Shown: positions 19,772-28,668 of the stretch, in pieces
Layout: every line of letters begins with the position of its first letter
How positions within the stretch are numbered: position 1 is the first letter of the stretch
Assembly (NCBI GenBank): GCA_029261475.1
Contig: JAJDBG010000052.1
Coordinates: 1-41,310, forward strand
Direction: 5' to 3'
Source of the DNA: Nitrospinaceae bacterium
GTDB taxonomy: Bacteria > Nitrospinota > Nitrospinia > Nitrospinales > VA-1
DNA: 41,310 bases
Notes under the pieces: generated by a model
The model's input: only the letters and a program-made list of their open reading frames with translations
What the model was told of the DNA's origin: nothing
Database searches by the model: none
Made by a program: the position numbers and the translations under genes

Positions 19772-22700
19772 CTATTTTGGTGATTCGATCAATTCCACAT
19801 CAATGGCAAGACTTTGCAATTCTTTGACCAGAACGTTGAAAGACTCTGGCAAGCTTGGCATCAGATTGGTATCGCCTTTCACGATCGCTTCATACATACG
19901 TTTCCGTCCTTCCACATCATCGGACTTAACAGTCAACATTTCCTGAAGGGTGTATGCCGCACCGTAAGCTTCGAGTGCCCACACTTCCATCTCTCCAAGT
20001 CTTTGACCACCGAATTGCGCCTTACCACCAAGCGGTTGCTGGGTAACAAGGGAATACGGGCCTGTGGAACGTGCGTGAATTTTATCATCAACGAGGTGAT
20101 GCAGTTTGAGCATATAGATGTAACCCACCATCACATTCTGCCTGAAAACATTGCCACTTCGGCCATCATTCAAAACGGCTTCGCCGCCTGTTGGCCGACC
20201 GGCCTTCTCCAGAATAGCTCGAACATCCGCTTCTTTCGCTCCGTCGAATACGGGCGTAGCCATGTGAACTCCCGAAGCCTTTGCCGCCATCCCAAGATTG
20301 GTCTCAAGGATTTGCCCGACGTTCATTCGGGAAGGAACACCAAGAGGGTTCAGGATAAGCTCGATGGGTGTACCATCTTCAAGATAAGGCATATCTTCTT
20401 CTGGCACAATGGTAGAAACAACACCTTTGTTACCATGACGACCCGCCATCTTGTCACCCACTTGCAACTTCCGCTTCATAGCTACAAATACTTTTACCAA
20501 CTTGATAACTCCGGGTGGTAGATCGTCGCCTCGTTTCAGACGCGCAACCTTCTCCTCCTTCATAGTCTGAAGGATTTTAACCTGGTCGATACAGTTGATA
20601 GCGGTTTCTTTAAAGCTATCTTCATTTGCTACCGGCGAAGGCACCTCCATCAAACTTTTACAACCCAAACCTTCAAGTTGCTCTTCAGTGATAGCCTCGC
20701 CTTTTTTAAATTTTTCAGAGCCTACAGATGTAGACTTATTAGCAGTAGATCCCGCCAATGCTATGCGCAAACGCTTCTCTGACTCACTTTTAACAATGGC
20801 AATTTCATCATCGAAATCTTTTTCGATCAGTTCAATTTCCTCTGTTTCAATGGAAAGAGTTCGAGAATCCTTGTCAACACCTTTTCGGGAGAAGACTTTT
20901 ACGTCTATAACCGTACCCTGTATCCCCGGAGGAACACGAAGCGAGGTGTCGCGCACATCTCCGGCTTTTTCGCCGAAAATTGCTTTGAGTAGTTTTTCTT
21001 CTGGGCTGAGCTGAGTTTCTCCTTTTGGAGTGATCTTCCCTACAAGTATGTCGTTCGCCTTAATGCTTGCGCCGATACGAATGATTCCACTCGCGTCAAG
21101 ATTTTTTAAGGCCTCTTCTCCGACATTAGAGATATCACGCGTGATCTCTTCTTTGCCCTGCTTGGTATCACGTGCCTCAACATCAAACTCTTCTATATGT
21201 ATTGATGTATAAACATCTTCTTTAACCATTTTTTCGCTGACGATGATAGCATCCTCAAAATTGTAACCGTGCCAAGGCATGAACGCTACCAAGGCATTAC
21301 GCCCCAGTGCCAATTCGCCAAGGTCGGTTGAAGGACCATCTGCTATCACATCACCCCTCTTCACCTTATCACCAGTTTTTACTAGCGGTCGCTGATTGAT
21401 ACAGGTGTTCTGATTGGAGCGTTGAAACTTGGACAGAGCATAGATATCGACGTTGGAATCCATCAATCGACTTCGAGAATTCACCCCTACGCCTTTTTCT
21501 TTTTCCGCCGTCCGCACCACAATACGGGTTGCATCGGAACTGATGACTTCACCATCATGCTCTGCAACAATGACCGCACCTGAATCGCTGGCAACAACAA
21601 GTTCCATGCCCGTTCCCACTAGAGGAGCCTCAGCACGAAGCAAAGGCACCGCCTGGCGTTGCATGTTGGAACCCATCAAAGCGCGGTTAGCATCGTCGTT
21701 TTCCAGAAAAGGTATCAACGATGCGGCGACACTGATCAATTGCTTAGGCGATACATCCATATAATCGACTTTATCAGACGGTGTCAGGATGAAATCTCCA
21801 CCTTGACGCGCTGATATAATTGACTCTTTAAAGTTTCCTTCTGCGTCCAATTCCGCATTGGCCTGAGCGATAATATAATCGTCTTCTATGATCGCTGTAT
21901 GAAACTCCACCTCTTTTCCAGCCTTGGCTTTATCAACTTTTCGATAAGGTGTCTCCACAAAACCGTAATCGTTGACACGCGCATAGGTGCTCAAAGATGC
22001 GATGAGACCAATATTTGGCCCCTCCGGTGTTTCAATAGGACAGATTCGACCGTAATGAGTAGGATGCACGTCCCGAACTTCAAAACCTGCTCGCTCTCGT
22101 GTCAATCCACCCGGACCCAACGCACTCAATCGACGCTTATGAGTCACTTCGGACAGAGGATTGGTCTGATCCATGAACTGCGACAACTGACTGCTTCCAA
22201 AGAATTCTTTGATAGCCGCTGTAACAGGTTTGGAATTGATCAAATCATGCGGCATGGTGACTTCCAGATGCTGTATCGACATTCGTTCGATAATAGCTCT
22301 TTCCATTCGCACCAACCCGACCCTGAATTGGTTTTCCAAAGACTCTCCAACAGCACGAACACGGCGATTTCCCAAGTGATCGATGTCATCAATAGAGCCA
22401 ATGCCATTTCTCAAATCCACAAGATGTCGCACAACAGACACCAGATCTGCCAAGGTTAACAGGCGATTATCTTCGGGGATATCCAATCCAAACTTCTGAT
22501 TGAGCTTAATCCGCCCAACCACAGATAAATTATATCTCTTGGAATTGAAAAATAGATTTTGGAATAAACTACGGGCAATATCAGCCGTTGGCGGATCGCC
22601 GGGACGCAATCGTTTGTACAACTCACGAATAGCATCAATCTCCGACGTTACCTTAGCCGCTACAATGGTGTCGCGAATGCTGGTATCAGGGTTTTCATCG

Positions 22701-23998
22701 TCGATGCGAAGAATACGAAATTCTTTAACACCTTGGGCCCTGAATGTCGCTAAAATATCTTCCGTTATTGCAGTATTGTAATCAATGAGAGCTTCACCAG
22801 TTTCCTGATCGACAACATCGTCTACGATAAACTTACCCAGTAAGCTTTCCGCATCGATCTCCACCGCAGAGGAGCTACTCATACGCCCCAACTTCTTCTT
22901 TATAACCGGTGTTACTTTTTTATTGGCTTTTAAAACGACATCATCGGTTTTTGGATCAACCACATCTTCAAGGGTTTTGAAGCCTACGAGAAGGCTTTTA
23001 CTATCAATATAAAAACGACTCTCCTCGCCCTTGGTCACCACAGAGATAGTCTCTATAGGATAAAAGGTCTCCAAAATTTCCCGATTGTCCATCCCAAACG
23101 CTTGCAACAGTATCGTCGCAGGCAATTTCCTGCGGCGGTCAATTTTAACGTACAGAATGTCTTTGATATCGAATTCGAAATCTACCCATGACCCACGGTC
23201 CGGTATGATACGAGCAGAATAGAGAATTTTTCCGCTGATATGGCTTTTGCCCTTATCATGCGAAAAGAATGCACCTGGAGAACGATGCATCTGGCTCACG
23301 ATCACTCGCTCAACGCCGTTGATCATAAATGTGCCCGTAGGGCCCATCATCGGCATTTCACCGAGGAATATTTTCTGCTCCTTGACTTCCCGGATGCTAT
23401 TGATAACAATTTGAGGAATATTTTCCTCTTCCAGGATCTTTACAGTCTCTTCTGTTACGAGACTGCGCGCAGGAATAATCGTTTTCCCTGTCTTAGGACT
23501 TTTAACCTCTTCCATAATATGCTTACCAGGAAGAGATTTCAGCACCTTATCATTAAGATCAATGCGCTCACGATCGTACAAAACCAGGCGCACCATAATC
23601 TTGATCGGGTCCGCATAAGTCAGGCCTTTTTGTCGGCATTCACTCAACTTATACTTTTCCCTATAGGTGACTTCCTGACCCGTTTTTTCGCAAACGACAC
23701 CAAGTCCACCCAATCCGTCATACTCACCTTCTCCATTTTCCCAAACGCCTACCTCATAACCTACGTATTCAATGAGTGCGTTAATATTGAGATCGGAAAT
23801 GGGGAAAATATCACGAAAAACTTCCTCCAGTCCTCTAGGCTTACGTTCAGCCTGAGCAACGTCCCACTGCAGGAAATGCTCAAAGGATTTCTTCTGAATC
23901 TCAATGAGGTTAGGGATGTCAATGACTGTCGGGATCTGGGCGAAATTTTTTCTTTTTCTTAAGCTACTCTGCGCTCTTTGAGAACGGCTTTTTGACAT
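19772..23998 (-). CDS. rpoB: RNA polymerase subunit beta
   Basis: Second-largest polymerase subunit. It has 1408 residues, slightly longer than the E. coli form. The rifampicin region [20 protein letters not shown] lies near residues 598-618, followed by [19 protein letters not shown]. It keeps the wild-type residues commonly altered in resistance. [27 protein letters not shown] near the C-terminus and the [23 protein letters not shown] end are intact. ATG start. It is separated from rplL by 286 bases with two stem-loops. Confidence 0.99.
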   Translation of the reverse strand: MSKSRSQRAQSSLRKRKNFAQIPTVIDIPNLIEIQKKSFEHFLQWDVAQAERKPRGLEEVFRDIFPISDLNINALIEYVGYEVGVWENGEGEYDGLGGLGVVCEKTGQEVTYREKYKLSECRQKGLTYADPIKIMVRLVLYDRERIDLNDKVLKSLPGKHIMEEVKSPKTGKTIIPARSLVTEETVKILEEENIPQIVINSIREVKEQKIFLGEMPMMGPTGTFMINGVERVIVSQMHRSPGAFFSHDKGKSHISGKILYSARIIPDRGSWVDFEFDIKDILYVKIDRRRKLPATILLQAFGMDNREILETFYPIETISVVTKGEESRFYIDSKSLLVGFKTLEDVVDPKTDDVVLKANKKVTPVIKKKLGRMSSSSAVEIDAESLLGKFIVDDVVDQETGEALIDYNTAITEDILATFRAQGVKEFRILRIDDENPDTSIRDTIVAAKVTSEIDAIRELYKRLRPGDPPTADIARSLFQNLFFNSKRYNLSVVGRIKLNQKFGLDIPEDNRLLTLADLVSVVRHLVDLRNGIGSIDDIDHLGNRRVRAVGESLENQFRVGLVRMERAIIERMSIQHLEVTMPHDLINSKPVTAAIKEFFGSSQLSQFMDQTNPLSEVTHKRRLSALGPGGLTRERAGFEVRDVHPTHYGRICPIETPEGPNIGLIASLSTYARVNDYGFVETPYRKVDKAKAGKEVEFHTAIIEDDYIIAQANAELDAEGNFKESIISARQGGDFILTPSDKVDYMDVSPKQLISVAASLIPFLENDDANRALMGSNMQRQAVPLLRAEAPLVGTGMELVVASDSGAVIVAEHDGEVISSDATRIVVRTAEKEKGVGVNSRSRLMDSNVDIYALSKFQRSNQNTCINQRPLVKTGDKVKRGDVIADGPSTDLGELALGRNALVAFMPWHGYNFEDAIIVSEKMVKEDVYTSIHIEEFDVEARDTKQGKEEITRDISNVGEEALKNLDASGIIRIGASIKANDILVGKITPKGETQLSPEEKLLKAIFGEKAGDVRDTSLRVPPGIQGTVIDVKVFSRKGVDKDSRTLSIETEEIELIEKDFDDEIAIVKSESEKRLRIALAGSTANKSTSVGSEKFKKGEAITEEQLEGLGCKSLMEVPSPVANEDSFKETAINCIDQVKILQTMKEEKVARLKRGDDLPPGVIKLVKVFVAMKRKLQVGDKMAGRHGNKGVVSTIVPEEDMPYLEDGTPIELILNPLGVPSRMNVGQILETNLGMAAKASGVHMATPVFDGAKEADVRAILEKAGRPTGGEAVLNDGRSGNVFRQNVMVGYIYMLKLHHLVDDKIHARSTGPYSLVTQQPLGGKAQFGGQRLGEMEVWALEAYGAAYTLQEMLTVKSDDVEGRKRMYEAIVKGDTNLMPSLPESFNVLVKELQSLAIDVELIESPK

Positions 23999-24121
23999 AG
24001 GCTATCAGGCCTTATAATGGAAGGGTTAACAAAGGGCTTTCTGAAAACATCATTTGGCACAGCACGGAGTCTGCAATTAAGGACAAAAACTCACCGATTG
24101 CCCAAGAAAATATAACACATA

Positions 24122-24169
24122 AATCGCAAGCAGACACCCATGACTTACGCCGCAGGTCTACTTGCGATT
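24122..24169 (-). promoter_or_regulatory. 14-bp stem-loop in the rplL-rpoB spacer
   Basis: Plus-strand arms AATCGCAAGCAGAC and GTCTACTTGCGATT pair over 14 positions around a 20-base loop. The single mismatch is a G-U pair only in the minus-strand RNA, so the structure fits the transcribed strand. The spacer corresponds to the place where E. coli has a partial terminator and an RNase III site between rplL and rpoB. The function here is inferred from that parallel. Confidence 0.55.
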
Positions 24170-24198
24170 GATATTTTTTCTTCTTGTCGCGAAAGGAA

Positions 24199-24219
24199 TC
24201 CCCACAATGACTGCGGGGA
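24199..24219 (-). promoter_or_regulatory. Second, GC-rich stem-loop in the rplL-rpoB spacer
   Basis: In the minus-strand RNA TCCCCGC pairs with GTGGGGA (seven pairs, one G-U) around a seven-base loop, about 65 bases after the rplL stop. It lacks a directly following T-run. Together with the longer stem-loop downstream it makes a two-hairpin module between rplL and rpoB. Confidence 0.45.
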
Positions 24220-24284
24220 CCCTGTATTTATTATCCGAAATAACTTCTTGGCATGAGAACCAAACAACCAACGGGATTGAAATA

Positions 24285-24662
24285 TTATTTAATTTCAACC
24301 GATCCGCCGACGGCTTCGATCTTGCTTTTGATCTCGTCAGCTTCTTCCTTTTTAGCCGCTTCTTTAATAGGCTTAGGAGCTCCATCTACCAAGTCTTTAG
24401 CGTCTTTCAGACCCAAACCGGTAATCGCTCGAACTTCTTTGATGACCTGAATTTTCTTGTCACCAGCTGCGGTGAGAATAACATCAAATTCGGTTTTCTC
24501 TTCAGCTCCGCCTGCGTCTCCACCAGCAGGAGCTGCCATCATCGCAGTAGGGGCCGCCGCAGTTACACCGTACTTATCTTCCAACTCTTTAACAAACTCG
24601 GACATCTCCAGCACGGTCATTCCATCAATAAAAGATACGACATCTTCTTTCGTTACGGACAT
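24285..24662 (-). CDS. rplL: 50S ribosomal protein L7/L12
   Basis: Stalk protein that recruits translational GTPases, present in several copies per ribosome. It has 125 residues. An N-terminal dimerisation domain (about 1-33) is followed by an Ala/Gly-rich hinge ([18 protein letters not shown]). The C-terminal factor-binding domain has [46 protein letters not shown] start, 69 bases after rplJ. Confidence 0.99.
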   Translation of the reverse strand: MSVTKEDVVSFIDGMTVLEMSEFVKELEDKYGVTAAAPTAMMAAPAGGDAGGAEEKTEFDVILTAAGDKKIQVIKEVRAITGLGLKDAKDLVDGAPKPIKEAAKKEEADEIKSKIEAVGGSVEIK

Positions 24663-24731
24663 TTCTAATCCCCTTTCACTATATAAAATCGATAATTGTT
24701 TAAATCAATTGGTTAAAATATCTACCGGCAT

Positions 24732-25259
24732 TCAACCGGAATTTTTCTTTTCTCGTACTGCATCAAGAGTGCCTACTAGTTTTCGCAGTAGACTGCTGAA
24801 AACACCGACAAAATTGGTGGTAGGTCCTTGCATAACAGAAAGCATTTGCGACAACAACACTTCCCTGGTGGGAAGATTCGCCAGAGCTTTTACCTGATCT
24901 GGAAGAATTGCCTTACCCTCTACAACACCGCCAATCACCTCTGGCGACTTTTTTGGTCCGGTCTTGGCAAATTCTGCCATCGCCTTAGCCGGGGCAACTG
25001 GGTCATCGTAGCTCAAAGCAAGCGATATCGGCCCTTTCAGACTTTCACTCATTGCTTCGAATTCGGTATTTTTTGCGGCTTCTCTCGCCAAGGTGTTCTT
25101 AACAACACGGAACTCGACGGAGCTCTTTTTCATATGCGCCCTCAGGGCGGTCAACTCCACCGCATCAATCCCCTGATAATTAGCCAGCACAGCTGATCTA
25201 GCTTTTACCAGAACCTGATTCAATTCTTCGACGGTTTTTATTTTTTCTGCGTTGGGCAC
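24732..25259 (-). CDS. rplJ: 50S ribosomal protein L10
   Basis: Anchors the L7/L12 stalk to 23S rRNA. It has 175 residues. Conserved parts are SAVLANYQGIDAVELTALR, FRVVKNTLAREAAKNTEFE and KALANLPTREVLLSQMLSVMQ, with a C-terminal helix for L12 dimers. The start is GTG. Only 40 bases separate it from rplA, so the long L10 autoregulatory leader known from E. coli cannot sit directly upstream. Confidence 0.98.
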   Translation of the reverse strand: MPNAEKIKTVEELNQVLVKARSAVLANYQGIDAVELTALRAHMKKSSVEFRVVKNTLAREAAKNTEFEAMSESLKGPISLALSYDDPVAPAKAMAEFAKTGPKKSPEVIGGVVEGKAILPDQVKALANLPTREVLLSQMLSVMQGPTTNFVGVFSSLLRKLVGTLDAVREKKNSG

Positions 25260-25299
25260 GTCTATTCCTTTCGATATCCTACAAATACGGCACTTGCCG

Positions 25300-25989
25300 T
25301 TAGTTCACTGAGTGATTAATCTTGACTCCCAGCCCCATGGTGGTGGAAACCGAAACTCCACGAATATATAAGCCTTTACTTGAAGACGGCTTCATCTTTA
25401 CCAACGTGGAAATAAAGGCTGCATAATTTTCAGCCAAGTCATCCACCGAAAAACTAGCCTTACCCAAGGAGGCATGAATAATACCACCCTTGTCCGCACG
25501 GAAGTCCACCTTACCCGCTTGTATTTCTTCTATAGCTTGACGAACATCAAACGTTACCGTTCCTGTTTTGGGATTTGGCATCAACCCCCTAGGACCTAAG
25601 ACACGCCCCAACTTACCAACAACGCCCATCATGTCAGGTGTCGCGACCACACGATCAAATTCCATCCAGCCACCCTGAATTTTATCGGCAAGCTCATCGC
25701 CACCCACATGCTCGGCTCCTGCTGCTGTAGCTTCAGCCTGCTTTTCGCCTTTAGCGAACACCAAAACGCGAAAAGTTTTTCCCGTTCCGCGCGGTAAAAC
25801 CACGCTGCCACGAATATTTTGATCGGCCTTACGAGGGTCTATTCCTAATTTAACAGCAACATCTACCGACTCGTCAAATTTAGCGTTCGCAGTATCTAAT
25901 GCCAGCTGAACAGCTTCTTTCAGCTCATACTTAACATCTCGATCTACTTTTCCGGCTACCGCTTTGCGCCTTTTCACCAACTTTACCAT
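25300..25989 (-). CDS. rplA: 50S ribosomal protein L1
   Basis: Mobile L1-stalk protein and known translational repressor of the L11-L1 transcript. It has 229 residues. [34 protein letters not shown], the [15 protein letters not shown] motif (about 132-145) and [28 protein letters not shown] are diagnostic. ATG start, 20 bases after rplK. Confidence 0.99.
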   Translation of the reverse strand: MVKLVKRRKAVAGKVDRDVKYELKEAVQLALDTANAKFDESVDVAVKLGIDPRKADQNIRGSVVLPRGTGKTFRVLVFAKGEKQAEATAAGAEHVGGDELADKIQGGWMEFDRVVATPDMMGVVGKLGRVLGPRGLMPNPKTGTVTFDVRQAIEEIQAGKVDFRADKGGIIHASLGKASFSVDDLAENYAAFISTLVKMKPSSSKGLYIRGVSVSTTMGLGVKINHSVN

Positions 25990-26009
25990 TTACTTGTCCT
26001 CTGTCCCGT

Positions 26010-26441
26010 TCAACCCTCTACCTTGAGCCCCATGCTCTTAGCAGAACCTTTGATAATATTCACAGCATTATCCAAATCGTACGCATTCAAATCGTCCATC
26101 TTCGTGCGCGCAATATCCTGCACTTGCTCAAGCGTCACGGAACCCACTATTTCTTTGCTAGGATTGGATGAGCCTTTAGCGATACCCGCCGCCTGCTTCA
26201 ATAGCACGGCCGCCGGAGGCGACTTGGTGATAAAGTCAAAGGACCTATCCTTATACACATTGATAACTACAGGGATAACCATCCCCTCCTGCCCTTGAGT
26301 ACTCGCATTGAACGCTTTACAAAACTCCATGATATTCACGCCATGCTGACCCAAAGCGGGACCCACCGGCGGGGAAGGCGTAGCCTGCCCGGCGGGGATC
26401 TGAAGCTTAATTAGTCCCATCACCTCTTTTTTTGTTGCCAC
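26010..26441 (-). CDS. rplK: 50S ribosomal protein L11
   Basis: GTPase-associated-centre protein, 143 residues from the GTG start chosen here. That start gives [18 protein letters not shown], aligned with the usual L11 N-terminus, and has AAAGGG nine bases upstream. A TTG six codons earlier is open but less likely. Conserved blocks are [31 protein letters not shown] and [15 protein letters not shown] leader of nearly 180 bases precedes it. Confidence 0.96.
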   Translation of the reverse strand: MATKKEVMGLIKLQIPAGQATPSPPVGPALGQHGVNIMEFCKAFNASTQGQEGMVIPVVINVYKDRSFDFITKSPPAAVLLKQAAGIAKGSSNPSKEIVGSVTLEQVQDIARTKMDDLNAYDLDNAVNIIKGSAKSMGLKVEG

Positions 26442-26480
26442 GAAAATGAACCCTTTCAAAAAACTTTATCTATTTGCCCT

Positions 26481-26493
26481 CCGGCTTCGCCGG
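26481..26493 (-). promoter_or_regulatory. GC-rich hairpin in the rplK leader, candidate L1 target
   Basis: The RNA reads CCGGC-GAA-GCCGG about 40 bases before the rplK start. GCCC and GGGC just outside offer an alternative pairing. L1 is known to repress L11-L1 translation by binding close to the L11 start, and GAAGCC-type sequence occurs in described L1 sites. Here the match is suggestive only. Confidence 0.3.
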
Positions 26494-26591
26494 GCGCATC
26501 TGCTTTTCGCACCACACCTGCGATTAAAACCAACCGCCTCTCTAAACGAAACCAAGGCGAAACCTGGAAAGTTTCAGATCAACAAGCAAAC

Positions 26592-26611
26592 GACTCAACC
26601 TAAGCTGAGTC
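26592..26611 (-). other. Stem-loop just after the nusG stop
   Basis: GACTCAGC and GTTGAGTC (minus strand) form eight pairs with one G-T around a TTAG loop, nine bases past the nusG stop. The T-run lies before the hairpin in this orientation, so it does not look like a terminator of nusG. It may mark mRNA processing in the nusG-rplK spacer. Confidence 0.35.
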
Positions 26612-26620
26612 TTAAAAAAT

Positions 26621-27151
26621 TTACACTAGCTCTATCTGTGGAAACTCCAGTTCAACCGGAGTACCGCGACCAAATATGGAAACCATGACCTTCACTTTAC
26701 CCTTATCGTGATTGACCTCGTCCACCACCCCGTTAAAATTAAGAAAGGGGCCATCAATAACACGCACGCTCTCGCCTTTTTCAAAAGAGAACTTGGGCTT
26801 CGGTCGATCAGACTCGCCTTTAACTTGCGACATGATCGATTCGATTTCTGCATCGGAAAGCGCAACAGGCTGACCTCCAGCACCAGGAAAACCCGTCACC
26901 TTGGGAGTATCCTTAATCAAATACCAAATATCCTGGTCCATCTCCACGTTGATCAATACATAACCTGGGAAGAATTTCCGCGTCGACACTCTCTTTTTCC
27001 CGTTGCGTACTTCAACCACTTCCTCCGTCGGGATCAAAATCTCACCCAAAGCATCCATAAAGCCTTTGGTCTCGAATTGCTCCTCAAGACTCAGCTTGAC
27101 CTTACGCTCAAACCCGGAATAGGCATGAATAACATACCACTTTTTCGCCAC
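26621..27151 (-). CDS. nusG: Transcription termination/antitermination factor NusG
   Basis: Binds RNA polymerase and couples it to the ribosome or to Rho. It has 176 residues. The NGN domain runs from [18 protein letters not shown], through [14 protein letters not shown], to about residue 115. The C-terminal KOW domain is [46 protein letters not shown]. The start is GTG with AAAGGGG a few bases upstream. secE lies 33 bases upstream, the classical secE-nusG pair. Confidence 0.98.
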   Translation of the reverse strand: MAKKWYVIHAYSGFERKVKLSLEEQFETKGFMDALGEILIPTEEVVEVRNGKKRVSTRKFFPGYVLINVEMDQDIWYLIKDTPKVTGFPGAGGQPVALSDAEIESIMSQVKGESDRPKPKFSFEKGESVRVIDGPFLNFNGVVDEVNHDKGKVKVMVSIFGRGTPVELEFPQIELV

Positions 27152-27184
27152 AGATCCCCTTTACTTAATCAGTATCAACAACAG

Positions 27185-27367
27185 TTAAAAAAGACTTTGG
27201 ATAATCTTGGATAACAACAAATCCACAAGTCCCAAAAACAAGGCCATCAAAAAAACCGTCACCAAAACAACCATGGTGCCGCCCATAGCCTCCCGTCTGG
27301 AAGGCCAAGTGACCTTCTTCACTTCAACTTTGACTTCGGATAAAAACTGAATCGCTTTACTTATCAT
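27185..27367 (-). CDS. secE: Protein translocase subunit SecE
   Basis: Clamps SecY in the inner membrane. The 60-residue single-helix form is typical outside enterobacteria. An amphipathic segment EVKVEVKKVTWPSRREA, with the conserved VTWPSRRE motif at about 18-25, is followed by one hydrophobic helix (about residues 31-53). ATG start. It sits between tRNA-Trp and nusG, the common bacterial order. Confidence 0.97.
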   Translation of the reverse strand: MISKAIQFLSEVKVEVKKVTWPSRREAMGGTMVVLVTVFLMALFLGLVDLLLSKIIQSLF

Positions 27368-27392
27368 TCGCCTCTCTCAACACTTATATTCA

Positions 27393-27467
27393 CAGGCCAG
27401 GAGGGATTCGAACCCACAACCCTCGGATTTGGAGTCCGATGCTCTAACCAATTAGAGCTACTGGCCT
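27393..27467 (-). tRNA. tRNA-Trp, anticodon CCA
   Basis: A full cloverleaf is visible: acceptor arms AGGCCAG/CTGGCCT, D stem GCTC/GAGC, anticodon stem TCGGA/TCCGA with loop CTCCAAA, T loop TTCGAAT. Discriminator is G; the 3' CCA is not encoded. The T stem GTGGG/CCCTC has a U-U mismatch at its second pair. It is directly upstream of secE. Confidence 0.95.
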
Positions 27468-27562
27468 TGGTTTTCCTTAACTAGTAACAGCGACCCCAGG
27501 CCGACCGTCCAAAGAAAACAAACGCCAGCCCGCCGCCTGCAAAACGGCGTCGATCTTTCGCC

Positions 27563-27712
27563 CTACTTTGTTTCTTTATGAGGCACATGCTTTCGACAAA
27601 AACGACAATATTTCTTTATCTCTAAACGATGCGTCGTCGTCTTCTTATTCTTAGTAGAAGAATAATTTCGCCGCTTACACTCTTCGCACGCCAACTGAAT
27701 AATATCTCTCAT
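27563..27712 (-). CDS. rpmG: 50S ribosomal protein L33, zinc-binding type
   Basis: Small large-subunit protein of 49 residues starting [21 protein letters not shown]. Two CxxC pairs (CEEC at 9-12 and CRFC at 36-39) make it the zinc-containing form. The sequence [18 protein letters not shown] is diagnostic. It lies between tRNA-Thr(GGU) and tRNA-Trp, a common bacterial arrangement. It ends in TAG, as rplV does. Confidence 0.96.
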   Translation of the reverse strand: MRDIIQLACEECKRRNYSSTKNKKTTTHRLEIKKYCRFCRKHVPHKETK

Positions 27713-27792
27713 TGCACCGAACACCAAAAAGTTACTGCGCTGCCTATAAATGCCACATAATCCGACAACGCAAAATACCAGCTTTCAACTTA

Positions 27793-27864
27793 AGCCCACG
27801 ATCGGGATTGAACCGATGACCTCTTCCTTACCAAGGAAGTGCTCCACCACTGAGCTACGTGGGC
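27793..27864 (-). tRNA. tRNA-Thr, anticodon GGU
   Basis: Cloverleaf of 72 bases: acceptor GCCCACG/CGTGGGC, D stem GCTC/GAGC, anticodon stem CTTCC/GGAAG with loop TTGGTAA, T stem ATCGG/CCGAT with loop TTCAATC. The discriminator is T and CCA is not encoded. It reads ACC/ACU codons. Confidence 0.95.
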
Positions 27865-27960
27865 AAATTCTATAACGAGCGCTTCAAAACCGCCCAAGCC
27901 ACGCACGCCTTCAACCCGAAAATTTCAAACCACCGAGCATCTTCACCACAAAAATGAAGA

Positions 27961-28037
27961 TGGAGCGGGAAACGGGACTCGAACCCGCGACCCTCAGCTT
28001 GGAAGGCTGACGCTCTAGCCAACTGAGCTATTCCCGC
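27961..28037 (-). tRNA. tRNA-Gly, anticodon UCC
   Basis: Acceptor GCGGGAA/TTCCCGC, D stem GCTC/GAGC, anticodon stem TCAGC/GCTGA with loop CTTCCAA, T stem GCGGG/CCCGT with loop TTCGAGT. Discriminator T is followed by an encoded CCA. Reads GGA/GGG. Confidence 0.96.
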
Positions 28038-28060
28038 CCGATTCCGTTAAATTGCCTGAA

Positions 28061-28142
28061 TGGGGAGTGGAGGATTCGAACCTCCGAAGGCGGAACCAAC
28101 AGATTTACAGTCTGTCCCCTTTGGCCACTCGGGAAACTCCCC
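28061..28142 (-). tRNA. tRNA-Tyr, anticodon GUA
   Basis: Class II tRNA of 82 bases with a long variable arm. Acceptor GGGGAGT/ACTCCCC, anticodon loop CTGTAAA within stem CAGA/TCTG, T stem GGAGG/CCTCC with loop TTCGAAT, discriminator A. CCA is not encoded. Confidence 0.95.
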
Positions 28143-28233
28143 TCAACTCTCCAACAGATCACACGGCGATCAAAAACCGACAGACCACAACCAGCTCAAT
28201 CCTGTAACCACTCCACATCAAAACAAAAGAATT

Positions 28234-28309
28234 TGGAGCTGGCAAAGGGACTCGAACCCCCGACCTGCTGATTACAAATCAGCTGCTCTACCAACTGAGC
28301 TATGCCAGC
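28234..28309 (-). tRNA. tRNA-Thr, anticodon UGU
   Basis: Acceptor GCTGGCA/TGCCAGC, D stem GCTC/GAGC, anticodon stem GCTGA/TCAGC with loop TTTGTAA, T loop TTCGAGT. Discriminator T followed by an encoded CCA. It is the first gene of the tRNA-rpmG-secE-nusG array. The order Thr-Tyr-Gly-Thr matches the classical cluster ahead of secE. Confidence 0.95.
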
Positions 28310-28668
28310 CCAGCGAAATGGAAACTTTGGATTCTAAAGGTTTTACATGGTGCCTGTCAACCGAAAAGAGGATCCCTTTGCTTTTTTTTGCGGGGAGCTA
28401 CCATCGGACTGTTTTATAAGCCATTACGTATGCCTGGCGGCAACAGGTGTATTTTATATCATGGATGGTAACACGATACTTATTTTTTTTACAAATTATT
28501 TTTCACTTTTTCATACAATTTTAAAAACTGAATGAAAAGGATGAAAAAGGCAGGCTTTTAAAGAAATTCTTTTAAATTACAGATCATTGAAATCATAAAA
28601 GCCTAAGGAGATTTGCCCGGCCAGGCTAATTAAACATATTATTTCAATCACTTAGGGAAAAGTTTTGA
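28310..28668. other. AT-rich intergenic gap upstream of the tRNA array
   Basis: No convincing gene is seen. The promoter of the tRNA/secE end must lie here or read through from the SDR gene. A weak minus-strand candidate is TTTTCA, 17 bases, TATGAA (around 28,510-28,540), four of six matches each. A weak hairpin (AGCCT/AGGCT then TTTTATG on minus, about 28,600-28,632) might terminate the SDR gene. Long T-runs on the plus strand at 28,383 and 28,480-28,492 have no plus-strand gene to serve. Confidence 0.4.

Noticed and set aside
26442-26459. Extension of rplK to an upstream TTG
   Set aside because: It adds six residues not seen in L11 and overlaps the likely Shine-Dalgarno AAAGGG. The GTG at 26441 matches the family N-terminus.
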